A stretch of 64,000 nucleotides of DNA, taken from Dromaius novaehollandiae. Taxonomy: Eukaryota; Chordata; Aves; Casuariiformes; Dromaiidae. A program made the translations under genes and the position numbers. Below the pieces are notes generated by a model. That model worked only from the letters and a program-made list of their open reading frames with translations. It searched no databases and was not told the DNA's origin. Positions 1 through 11,060 of this stretch are shown one piece after another (position 1 is the first letter of the stretch; every line of letters starts with the position of its first letter). The stretch lies in assembly GCF_036370855.1 (NCBI RefSeq), contig NC_088113.1, forward strand, positions 14,156,501 through 14,220,500, written 5' to 3'.

Positions 1-875
1 TTGTGATGCATGAATGGAGTGTTTGGCTGTAAAAGAGCTGTTCTTGTCACTGACACGTTCATGGCTAGGTCTGCTTTTTAACATCCGAAGTAATATCATA
101 AATTACAACTGTGAAAATAATATGTAGGCATTATCATGCTGAAGAAATAGATATATGCCCTCAAAAAAATTAGATAGTAGCCCAGCAAGAATCAAAACCC
201 TGGACATGACACTTTTCCGTGACACTTGGTTAATAAAGAGTAATGTAAATGTTTCCTTAACGGACTACTATCAGATTTCTCTCTTCAGCATAGGCTGGAC
301 AGAAGGGGAATGTACTAGTTGTTATGATCACCTCCTTGGGCCACCAAGGTATTTCCTATTCTAGGTTTATTCTTTTCTTCTTATTTTGACCAAGCAGTCC
401 AATTTAGAAATGACAGATGTTCTAAAGATGGATCTACCTCCTCCAGCGATACTGGGTCAGCGCAGAGAAGATGGTTGTGATTTGGCAGCAGTTCTCTGCC
501 CTTGTTCCTGTTGTCCCCCCCTTCCTTGCCTACGCAGCCCTCCTGTCCCATCACGGCCCTGCTGTGGGTCAGCCTTGACATGACACAGGCTCTCTCAAGA
601 CACATGACTGGCTATGTTTGGTCTGAACTAGTCTCATCCTAAAGTTAGCTTTTTCAGACCAAGTTTTTGTGCTGTTAAACTTGTTCCCTGGGGTCACAGA
701 GTCCACACTGACATTTGCAGGTGGGGTTAATGATTTAATGTGAGTCATATGTCAGTTCTAACTCACTCGGGTCTCATTTAACAAATCCATCCAATGACTC
801 AGGAAACCTTTTTCTTGTTGTATTAAGATGATGTGTGCTTACAGGGACTAAAACTTCTAAAAGAAAGAGAAATAG
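1..875. other. Intergenic, nothing recognised
   Basis: AT-rich single-copy-looking sequence. Short open frames exist on both strands but none has recognisable protein similarity or plausible splice-site context. Confidence 0.6.
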
Positions 876-1015
876 TGTTATGGTAATCGGCGAGCCTGAC
901 TTTCACAGTGCGTGGCTTTTTCAGCCGAAGGGTCCCCTCTTCGGTTCCCAGGTTATACGCACTCACCCTAGCTGCAGTACCCGTGCTATCCACACGCCCG
1001 TTAGTCACCGTACCC

Positions 1016-1093
1016 GGTACGCCGTACGCTGATCAGCCTGCGCGCCCCTTACCTGGCACGCCGTACACTGATCAGCCTGCGTGCCCCTTACGG
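1016..1093 (-). repeat. Two 39-bp tandem repeats in the ERV leader
   Basis: Units 1016-1054 and 1055-1093 share the core GCTGATCAGCCTGC-like block and a CCCCTTAC end, differing at a handful of positions. Each carries the TGATCA palindrome and a GTAC. Duplications are common in retroviral leaders and LTRs. Confidence 0.8.
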
Positions 1094-1246
1094 TGCGCTT
1101 TATTACCGAGCCAGATTTTAGAATTTAGGTGGGAATTTAAGACTCACCCTTTCGGTGCCTCCCATCGCCAAAGATCCCAGGTGAACTCACCCGATGGCGC
1201 CAGATGATCATTTGGAGACAAGAGGCCCCGACCGTGGTCACCTAGG

Positions 1247-1264
1247 GTCCCATCCGGGTCGCCA
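1247..1264 (-). other. Retroviral primer-binding site (putative)
   Basis: The minus-strand sequence TGGCGACCCGGATGGGAC begins with the TGG expected opposite a tRNA CCA end. It sits three bases after the LTR's terminal CA. The tRNA was not assigned; an arginine-type tRNA ending TCGCCA is a guess. Confidence 0.5.
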
Positions 1265-1267
1265 AAC

Positions 1268-1683
1268 TGCTACGGAAAGTTAGGCTAGCTGGTTACCATA
1301 ACAGGGTCCGACCCTAGGTTCCCGCTGAGACTAAAGTTCGAAGCCAAATCAGAGCGAAATAAACTTTAATGACACGTGTGCAGTAATTACACATCGAGCT
1401 GTAATTACTTTGCCTCCAGAGGGGGGGGACCCCGAACGAAGAAATCCCTGGGCAATTATACCCTTACAATCCAAGTTCCCCACCCCTGACGCGATAGTTC
1501 GGACCAATAGTAATATTTAGGTCTGGGGTCTTCCCCTTCTTCATTGGGTCCTTTCATCGTCTCTAGGCGGGCCGTTTCCTTATCTCTAGGGTTGCAGCTT
1601 CTGCTGTGGGTTGTAACTTTCTTATCTTCCAGCCTGGACCAGCTCTGGGGCCTCCCTTTACTTAACTAGGTAAAAGTTCAGCA
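1268..1683 (-). repeat. LTR (putative) of the ERV fragment
   Basis: On the minus strand this ~416-bp segment begins TGCTGAAC and ends CCGTAGCA, giving short TGCT...AGCA inverted ends. A TATA-like GGGTATAATT lies at 1463-1454. An ATTAAA polyadenylation-type signal lies about 85 bases further on at 1370-1365, as expected for U3-R-U5 spacing. The 3' boundary is well supported by the adjoining primer-binding site. The 5' boundary is chosen only because of the TG end and the change in composition. Confidence 0.5.
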
Positions 1684-3234
1684 TATTTTCTGAGTGCGGC
1701 CTAAGGCTTCAGCAAATTTAGCTACTAATGATAAGCAAGTTTTATATAAGTAGTGTTAACTCATGCATGTTTGCATAAGCAAAAGGGTTCATCTCTAGTT
1801 CGCCTTTATGGCCTAATGCTGAACGATTATCTCTAGACAGCTTCAGTCCAATATTCTTTAGCGGTAGTGTCTATTTGGCAGAATTTTTGTCCATACTATT
1901 TATTTTCAGCTTTGTGAAATGATTAGATAGCCTTTATCAGAAATGCACATCTCCCAGAAGACACCAGCCAGCAGCCTCCCTGCTTCTGATAGAGGCTTGA
2001 GTTTAAAGAGGACATAGTTGTTAATGTTTTTGCAGTTAGTGTGTGACTTCAATCAGAGAGGACTTAGGAGTAAGAAGATAACGGGGATCTGTGTATCATA
2101 TAGCAGTGTCAGTGCTGCCAAGTGCGAAAGGTGGAATCATTTCAGGTCTCTAAGCATATCTGAAGTCAATAGAAAGCATCCTATTACTTTTTGAAAAGTT
2201 TTGCAAACCACCATTAATATGCACAAAGATTAATATTAGTAATAATATTATAGAAATACTCTTACTTTTGCATGTAATGATGTACCTAACCCAAGCAGTC
2301 AGATTCGTGGTCAAGGAGGAGAAGAATGGGTCCCAGTTTAGATGTAAGAGTGCATTCCAGATCCATACCAGAATGAGACCTTTGCACGAATCCTTTCACC
2401 CCACTCCTGATTTCTGTGGGGTATGGGCCAGAAAGGAGCCACAGGATGTTCCAGCCAAACGTACTCATGAGTCCTGCCCTGCAGCTTAGATGTAGCCAGC
2501 AAGAACTACTAGTTCCATGGCAGAGACATTTATTCAGTAGAACACCTTCAAACGTATTTCCTTCTTCATTTCTGAAGATTGTGGGATTATGGTAGATATG
2601 ATTGTCACATGTCACTGTCCCTGTTGATTTGCCAGAGACAGAGTTAGTATAAATAGCAGCTGGGGTTTTGGTCAAAAGTAAGGAATGAGGTGGAAACGCT
2701 GAATCATAAGACATACCACACAGGAAAAGTGTGGGCACAGAGCTGAGTCCTGGAGGTGGCTAGCAAAATGGGGGACTTCTTTAGCAGGTATTAGTAATAA
2801 CCTAAACATAGTGTTATATAAATGCAAGTCTTTGTTACACTGGTGAGAAACAGGGACTACTTTTTTTTACACAAATTTAGTCTGGAAATTCTAAGAGCAT
2901 CTTTATTATATTTGTGAATCCTGCAATTTCCTATTAATACATTCTGGATGAGGGATCCTGATATTTACCTAACTCTGGCTTTTCAAGAGTTATAAATAAC
3001 TGGTAGCAAGTACCAGCTGTACCACTAGTTTGTATAATATTTAAACTAGGTCCATGTGCAATGGACTCTTCAGGTGATGGAGTCCAGTAGACAATTATTG
3101 CCTGACACTTCAGTTTTCTGTTTGGATAATTTGACCTTTTAATTGAGCACTTAACCTGAAAGTTTACACAGTTTGGCACCACTTTGGGGAGAAAAAACCT
3201 CTAGTATATGTATTATTTTACAAGCTTTCCAATC

Positions 3235-3285
3235 AAAAAAAAAAAAAAGAAAGAAAGAAAAGAAAAAAAGGAAAAGAAGGAAGAG
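3235..3285. repeat. A/G-rich low-complexity tract
   Basis: A poly-A run followed by GAAA-type repeats and mixed AAGGAA purine sequence. It could be a decayed retroposon tail, but no retroposon body was recognised next to it. Confidence 0.8.
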
Positions 3286-4495
3286 TTTTCATTTAGCTGA
3301 CGACTGATGTTAAAGCTCACAGGAAAAATGCAGCGGCGCTTTCAGACTGCAAGTGGTAGTGCCCATTTTTTCTGACAGGGCAGTGTGGGTCACGTACACA
3401 CGGCAGTGTTGGGATAGGCTGCACTCTTTGGCCCCTTTCTTATCGTGTAAGAGATTCACGCTGTGTGTTTGTTCTGTGCACGCATAGTAGATTCAGTGTG
3501 AGCTAGATTTGCTGTGCATACATCAGATGACTATATTTCATGTTTTCCCAAAACCTGATGCCTTCCCGGAAGCACTGGATTCACTGTGTGTGTGCACTGA
3601 AATCATTGCAAATCCTTAATGACAGGCTGGGAGAAGGCTTGAGGAGACAGCAGCCAGGACTGGGTTGTTGCCTCTGCCCATGCAGTTCATCAGGCTCCCT
3701 TGCATTCCCAAATTCCCCCAAGAAAAGGTGTTCCCAAGGGTGCACTGAGTGCTCTTTTAATTGCCTTGATGATCTAGATATTGCCTGCAAGCTGCAGGCT
3801 GAGCTGCGTGCCTAAATATTAAGACTGGCTAGAAATGAGAATTCTGCTGAAACAATTTTTTTTGGCAATGTAGAAAAGCCATGTCTTGCTAAAAAATATT
3901 CTTCATTAATACTGTCTACTTACTATAGCAACTAGTTAATTTTATGGCTCTTCTGAGCTGCCCAACTGGTAAATGGGCTGTAAAGCAGCCAAGGAACTAA
4001 CAACGACTTTTTGAAGCCACAAATTCCAATGGGCTTTTTTCCACCTTTGATAGTGTCTAAAAAAAAGATAAAGGATGAAAAGCAAACTGTTTTTCTTGAG
4101 ATCAAGGATTGCTGAAAGCGAGGGCAGTGCTCTTACTCATGAGCAAACTTGATAATCCCAATAAACTCACTCATACACTCCACATTTCAGTTCACATCAC
4201 GCAGCTCATTGCTGGTAAGAAGGAGGGACAAACATTTGTAGCAAGTTCCTACTAGCTGATAATCAGTTTCTGCTGGCCTTTTTCTAACAGCTTCCCAGGA
4301 AAACTAGAAAACGCTAAATCAACTTTTCCACACCACCAACTACCCAGTGCTTTTGTTGGCTGCAGAAAACCTGAACTTGGAAGACTGCACTGTGTAGATA
4401 AACCAGGCAATGGGAAGAGTAACCAAAAATGCAAAACCAACCTCAGGGCTTGGGATGTAGGATTTAGGATGCTTCCGCTTTGGTGCTTTGAGTGA

Positions 4496-4531
4496 GAGAG
4501 AGGGAGAAAGAGAGAGAGGAAAGAAAAGAGA
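4496..4531. repeat. GA-rich simple repeat
   Basis: Imperfect (GA)n with GGGA interruptions. On the minus strand it forms a long pyrimidine tract directly upstream of the possible splice acceptor at 4486. Confidence 0.8.
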
Positions 4532-7500
4532 AGTTTGACACAACCAGTTCTAGCAGAAAATTCTAAGTAAAATTATAGAGAATCCAGGAAAAAAAGAGGA
4601 ATGTGAGAAATAATTTTTGTAACAGTTTTCAAAACTTTTACATAGGCAAAGGAAAAACACTGGATATAAAGACTTTCATGTCTTTGTTGCCAGTTAGACT
4701 CAAAATATTTTTAGTATCTTCTGAAATAAGCAAGTGGTCTTGGCTGAAATCTCCCTGCACAAGGTATCCACAACTGTCTTTATTGGCAGTTCTAGCTGAA
4801 AAACAAGCAATTAATACATAAAATGAATTACAATCTGTTTTATAGAAGGGGACCTTTGAGGTAAGGTCTAAGGGAGCTTTAACAATGTCTATATAGAAAA
4901 TGGAAATGATCATTTCCAGCACAGCCAGCCATATCCCTTCTGACCATCAAAAACAGGAAAGTAATCTTATGCATCTGGGATTGTATATGTTGTCATGAGA
5001 TGGAGGTATATGTTTGGAGACACAAGCTTTATATCAAAGAAAGTATAAAGAATCTTGCAGAGGAAGTACAGTGACTCCAACCTCCTCCCGCTGTGGCTAA
5101 CAGCAGTGGCCATGTATTTCCTTGTACTTGATCAGTTTTGTTTAATAATAAACCATCAACTGAAACCATAAGTGGAAAACAAAGAAAAAGGTTAAAAAAC
5201 AGTTTTCAAAGAACAGCACGTAGCTACATTCCTTTTTTCGCGCACCACTGTGGGTAGGGGTGTGTCAGATAGATTTCTCTCAGCTGCAGTGTAAGGCTTG
5301 TCATCAGGTGCAGATATTCCCAGCAAGGCTAAGGGATGTTTAGCACTAATGCTGTATCCCACAATGTGCTCCACACATTGCATGCCGTGCTGGTGGCTGC
5401 ACCGTTCGCCTTTCTCCTGCCTTGCTCTCCGTCAGGCATCTGTGAGGGCTAAATCCATTCCTGCCTAATGGATTGGAGCCTAAAGAGTTCCCATCATCTG
5501 GCAGAACAGAAGTCAAAATCTGCATGTATTTGCTAGACAGTCAGCCAGCTCACTGTAACACCAGCCTGGCCACGAGAGACAGCCGTCCCAAACCTTAGGT
5601 TCCCGGTACTCTGGCCATAAGAGGCTGCGTAGGCTTTTCGCCTAGAGGGTGGGATCTGGGTGCACTGAACTGAGAAGAGCTGGTGGAAAGCCTGATTCAG
5701 GAGTGCCCTGAGAAAGAATGCTTAACCGCTAAGAGCAGGGAAGAGCAAGCCATTATTCTGCATGTTTTTATTATTTGTGTTTTAATCCTGTCCAGTTTGG
5801 AAAAGTTTAAAAACAAAGGATACATTCTTCCTAATGCAAACATAAATACGGATTAATTCCTCTAACCTTACAGGAAAACTGGGAGTGTAGAGAGATCAAA
5901 ATGAGGGGAAATACACATGGTCCTAGAAAAATGTTAACATTTTTTACAAATAAACATAATATGAAGTAGGATGATCAAAGTTGTTGAATTAGTTCAAATA
6001 TTTTTCTTGGAACAGAGTAACAAACACTCCATTTCTGTTTTTCACTTAACTTTTCAAGTAAACATACCCATTAGGCATGAGAGTGTCATATATAGCTCTG
6101 AAATATATGTAGCTCTCCTGACCCATTTTTTTCTACTGTTTTCCCTCAATTCTTCTGAGGAAAGACAGCCAGTATGTGCTGTTTATCCACACAGTGACAT
6201 GAACTCCTATGTGCTGCATTCATAACCCATAGTGGCATTTTTGGTTTACACATACGATCCACGTTATCTCTGTGCAACAAGTTGTCTTAAAATGGTCTGA
6301 ATCTTTTTTTTTTTACTCTTTGCATGTTAAATCATGACTCTTCCTTGCTTTTCAGATGCACTCTTTGGCTTCTTTGGACTCAAACCAGCCCCAAACGCAC
6401 TAACATTAGGAAGTCTGGGAGAAATTTGCACCTGAGACTTGTTTCCAACTGTACTAGAGGATGCTACCTGAACTGTAAGTGCCATTCGTTGTGCAGCTAT
6501 GCCAGACCAGACCGTGCCTCAGCTGCATGGCAAGGCAGAGGGAAAAGGGGCAGAAGGGGCCCCTTGGGGGACGTCTAAATGGGATTTAGGAAACCGCTGT
6601 TTGGCCTGCATCATCACTGTCCATGGTTAGCACGAAGCCCCTTGTGAACTAGTAGACTCTGCTCAGCTGCATTTACCTGGCTCCTGCTTGGTTCAAGGCG
6701 CAGGCAGGGACAGCGTGCATCTGCCTGCAAAGCGCTGCGTAGGTGTGCTGTGGAAGAACACTTGTCCCTGTGCTGCTTCCCCGTTCCCAGGGAGGTGTCC
6801 TACCACTCCATTCTTCTCCTCTCCTCCTACCTAAATGGATGTGTTGAGACAGGAAGTTTGTGGAAATTTGGCTCAGCAATCCTGAATCTGCAGGCTCTGT
6901 TAGCTCAGTCACCAGGCAAGGGGAAGTTTGCCACACCAGGGATGAGCCTGGCAGCGGTCAGGCTCCTGCAGAGCAGAGGGGAGCTGGAGCGGCGTGCGGC
7001 TGAGTCACACGCGGTGCCCGCCGGGCAGCTCGGGCAACTGCAGGCACCTGCTCCTTCTTGCTCAGGAAGCCTGGCAAAGCCAGCTATTGTTTTTAAGTGG
7101 GTACCAAGTCATAAAGTTCACAGAAGTAGATTGCAAAGAAGTAGGTTTGTATTATCATGCACTGTGAGACTGATTACTTATTAAACTCTTTTTCTATTAA
7201 TAGTAAAACACCACTGGGAGGTCAGGAGTGCAAGTTCACTCAGTGCGTTTTTCAACCGAAGAGAGCCAAAAATAGATCCACAAAAGTCCAATCCTGATAA
7301 AACTTTAATTTGTTTAGTAAAAAACATACTATACTAACTCTGTGAGCCCTAGAGGCACTGATCCCTGATACTCACTTGCTAGTTCCTTGGAAACTGTAAG
7401 ATAAATACAGTGTCAAAGAAAAAAAAACAGGTGAGCATCATCTACTTGATTTTTAATGTCTCCTTTGGTAGTATTTCCAAACTAAGATATCTCAAAATTT

Positions 7501-10500
7501 TCTTCTATTTTTAACTTTCCAAGATTTTTGCCTATGAGCTGAAATGGAGTTCCAGAACGTTTTAATGCATTGTATTAAGTATAGTCAAAGTGAATATAAA
7601 GCAACTGTTAAGTCAGTTCTAACTCAAAAAAGTTTTAGATTTCAGTTTCAGTGTTACCAGTCTTCCAGTATTGATCTGGTAGTAATCACCTGTATGGATA
7701 TGTGCCAGCATATCTGACATCCTACCTGGTCCAAAATATCCACTGAGGAAAAAAAAGTCCACTTAGGACTCAAAGCTACATTTATTGGACACTTCCCAAG
7801 TCACAAGGAAGTCAACAAATATTTGCAGTATTCATGCAAGATGGGATTGAACCCTGCAGTACATAAAGACTAACAAAAAGGAGGTTGTTCTTCATTTCTG
7901 AAGAACTGTTAACCAGAAGGACAGGGGAAATAACATCAGATAAATGGAGACATTCAAATAAAACTGTCAAGCCAACTAGTAAAGCACAAGTAAGTATCAG
8001 ACTGTTGACATGAGGGAAATTCTTTCTCCAGCTGGAACTCAAAGCGATTGCAGAAAAGGGTTTAAAGATGACATTCCCAGACACATCTTCCTTAAGGTCT
8101 TCCTTTACAGATGACTTATTTCAGTTTTGAAATAAGCCTCTTAATACAAAAGAATTCAGCAGGTGACACAAAGTAGTGTCTCAGGTTATTTTAGAAAAAC
8201 ATTTATCACAGGTCAAACCAGTTTACTGAAGAGGCAAAATAGATGTGTTTTTTTTGCTGGAGAGTAAATGTACATCACCCCAACTCATTCCACCTAATCT
8301 TACCATGTGGGAGTTTTGAAGGAGCTACCATCTGTATTGCTGACAACATCAAGCTAAGCTCAAAATTAAAAGTAGGTTGAGAGCACAGTATAAAGTCTCA
8401 TGACTTTTTAATTTAATTGAGATTCACAGGTCATCAGCTGGCTTTCCAGTTGGCAGCCCTCATCTCCTGTAAATAAAGATCAGTGATAGTTAGACTTTCA
8501 CCCAATAATTAATGCCATTACAGCACCCTCTGTGTTTATTCAGTCATAGTCCATCCAGAGATATGTCATCTCACTGGGAATATCCACATGTGGAGGTATG
8601 TCCCAGTTCCTTTTAATTCAGTTAACGGCATGACCCAAATCTAATGAGAAACACGTTTCATTAATACTAGTGCTATCTCATGCAACTATTTAATCTTTGT
8701 CTGAACTTTCAGTGTTTAACAGTTAAGTAGTTAAATCTCCTGTTTCCAGGGTGAGCTGAACAGCACAAATATTTGATGTGGGAGCTGCTCTGGATCCCTC
8801 TGGACAGACTCTTAGCTAATTTTTCTCCATGCCCTTCCAGAGGAAGGAATAGTGACAAACACAAAAAGCTGAAAGGGCCCAGAAGAAGGGCTGTATAGCT
8901 GTACTGGCTATACCCTGTGTTCCCCTACTAGCAGCAGTTGCAAGATATTGCAGAGATGATGAATCATTACTGTGCTTAGACACATTTTGTTAATTTTTCA
9001 GCACCTTAAAGAAGATAAAAGAGGTGCTGTGTGGCATGGTCCCTTTTTTGCATCTCAGCTACTGGATGTCATTCATGAATGGTCACAGGTTCATATTCTT
9101 CCAAATCACCCACCGCACTGCATTTCTGGGGCAATAGCTCTGTACTAAAACAAGCCTTCTGGGCATAATGTGATTGTCCAGTCATGGACAAGGACAGAAT
9201 GTGTTATCTCCATTGCTCTGTCTGGTTTTGCTCATCAAGGTCATTTGTATGCAAGCTAAGAATATTGAAAAGTCATGCACAGACTGTGAGAAGTGGTTTA
9301 GGGGACAGGTTTTCCCCATAGATGACACTGTCCAGTTACGTTATGTATGATCCTCGGTGTCAGGTACCATACAAGCAAAACTCTAGCCCTGGAATAAATT
9401 GGAAAATAACCCAGGTGATTCTGTGTGTACATGCAATGACAAGAACGCATTGGAAAGAGAAGGATATTTCCATATTTCTGAGGAGGTGGTGTCCACACAC
9501 CAAAGCAAGTTTGACCAAAGTCCAGTGTAAAGTTTTCTGATGAATACCGCACTCAGGTCAATGAAGGTCTTCTTGCTGACTCAAATAGGCTTTGTGTGGA
9601 GTCTTGTATATGTATGATGGACTTGTTTAATAAGCTTTTCTACATCTGATCACAGACTGTGTTTCATCAGGGTCTTCTAAATTGTATGAACAGAGAATAC
9701 TTTCATGGGGCAGGTTAGCTATCTAATCAATTAAAACTTTGGTGCCATAGAAATAAGGTAGAATGAGAACATATCTGTGTAGATGTATAGAGCACTAGGT
9801 CTTTTCACACAAAAAATATTAATAGTTTAAGCAGCATCTGCAAAATTTTAGATATCTATCATTCATGCTGCAATCATTAATCAAGGAACAAATGGGTGTT
9901 TATCATATAGCTTTCAGAGATTTAGAAGTCTCTAGGGGAAAGGGTATGTTTTAAAAGCAAGACTGAGAGTTTCTTGGACACTTCCTACTCAGAGCAACTT
10001 TGTCCTGATGTTTTTACAGAATCTGATGTTGCTGAATTGTGCCTGATGATGACATGACACTGGAGATACTTCAACAGATCTGTTTTCTTAAAATCTGAAT
10101 GTGCCATGAGATTAAGTCAGTTTTCATGAAATGCCAAAATGAAAATGGAGAGTTGTTGACATAATAATGTAGAAAGCTACCATTTAGGAGCTTGACTGAA
10201 AGAAAAATCTTTGTTCCAGCATAATTTCTTATTATAGCCCTATTTTTTTCTTAAAAACAGTTTCAAGTTTTCTAAAAGATTTCTTTTCTCAAAGCAAAAT
10301 ATTTGGATTAACCCTGAAGTATCTCTTTTCTCCAAAACTTCATTTTGCTAAAAATTTTTTTGTTTTGTTTATTTTTATTTCATTTCATTTCCCAAATACA
10401 AAAGAATTTGAAATTTCAAAAAATAGCAGAGCTATTCAGTTTCTATAGTTCCTATTCAGTTTTAGGTGCACCAGCATCTGCCAGCAAGATACAGAAACAA

Positions 10501-10879
10501 GGAGCCGTCAACTTCAACAGACATTATGCAGAAGTACAATATACGTCTAGAAAGAAAAATAAGTGAATGACTGTGAGTTTGGCCAGCATTAGGTGTGGGG
10601 CTTTACAGGGCTGCATGGTCACTTTGTTGAGAAATTTTGAGTATCCTGTGGGACCTTTAGGGAAGGAGAGGGATGAGCCCTAATAAAGAATTCATGAGTG
10701 TCAAGGGAGCGGTTGGGCTCTGAGCTATAACAGAGCACGCAGAGCAAGCCCTGGGGAAAGAAGGAGATTATTAGCCAAGTAAATTGTGCCCCAGGAAAAA
10801 GTGAGGAAATGAGAGAAATGAGCACTGATGTACATGCACGTTTTACTGTAACCATACAAGCACGCTTCTCTGCAGTGTA

Positions 10880-11060
10880 GGTGTCCCTGCTCGTTCGGGT
10901 CGTGCAGGTCTCGGCGCCAGAGCCCGTATGCCTTCGCCTGGCCTCCTTCCCCGGTTCGCGCTGCCGTTGGGCAAGAAGCAGCCGTGGGAGCCGCAGAGCC
11001 CGGCCGGAGCCTGCTCCTCTCGCGGGCTCTGTCCCAACAGGCGTGCGCTCCGGCTGCTGG
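10880..11060. other. Small isolated CpG-rich patch
   Basis: About 180 bp with many CpG dinucleotides (for example TTCGGGTCG, CTCGGCGCC, CCGGTTCGCG) inside AT-rich DNA. Overlapping open frames run through it on both strands, as expected for GC-rich DNA with few stops, and none is recognisable. It could be a small CpG-island promoter, an orphan island, or a remnant of an inserted sequence. Confidence 0.5.

Larger units (their letters stand above)
876..1683 (-). mobile_element. Truncated endogenous retrovirus: 5' LTR plus leader
   Basis: Read on the minus strand, this block has the order of a retroviral 5' end. An LTR-like segment (1683 to 1268) ends in CA, three bases follow, then comes a primer-binding-site-like 18-mer starting TGG. 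After that is a GC-richer leader with several GGTGAG-type donor-like sites. The CpG-rich composition contrasts with the AT-rich flanks. The leader stops near 876 with no gag, pol or env frame, so only the 5' fragment survives. No matching target-site duplication was found, which fits truncation or rearrangement. The layout resembles gammaretrovirus-like (class I) elements, but the family was not identified by comparison. The outer LTR edge (about 1683) is uncertain by some tens of bases. Confidence 0.6.
1684..10879. other. Intergenic, gene-poor
   Basis: No gene could be supported here. In human the next gene on this side is BCAS1, but no frame resembling it was recognised. The stretch holds an A/G-rich tract (3235-3285), a GA-rich tract (4496-4531), a possible orphan 44-bp exon on the minus strand (4442-4485), and moderately GC-rich DNA near 6.5-7.1 kb without coding signal. 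The longest open frames are under 150 codons and look random. Confidence 0.55.
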
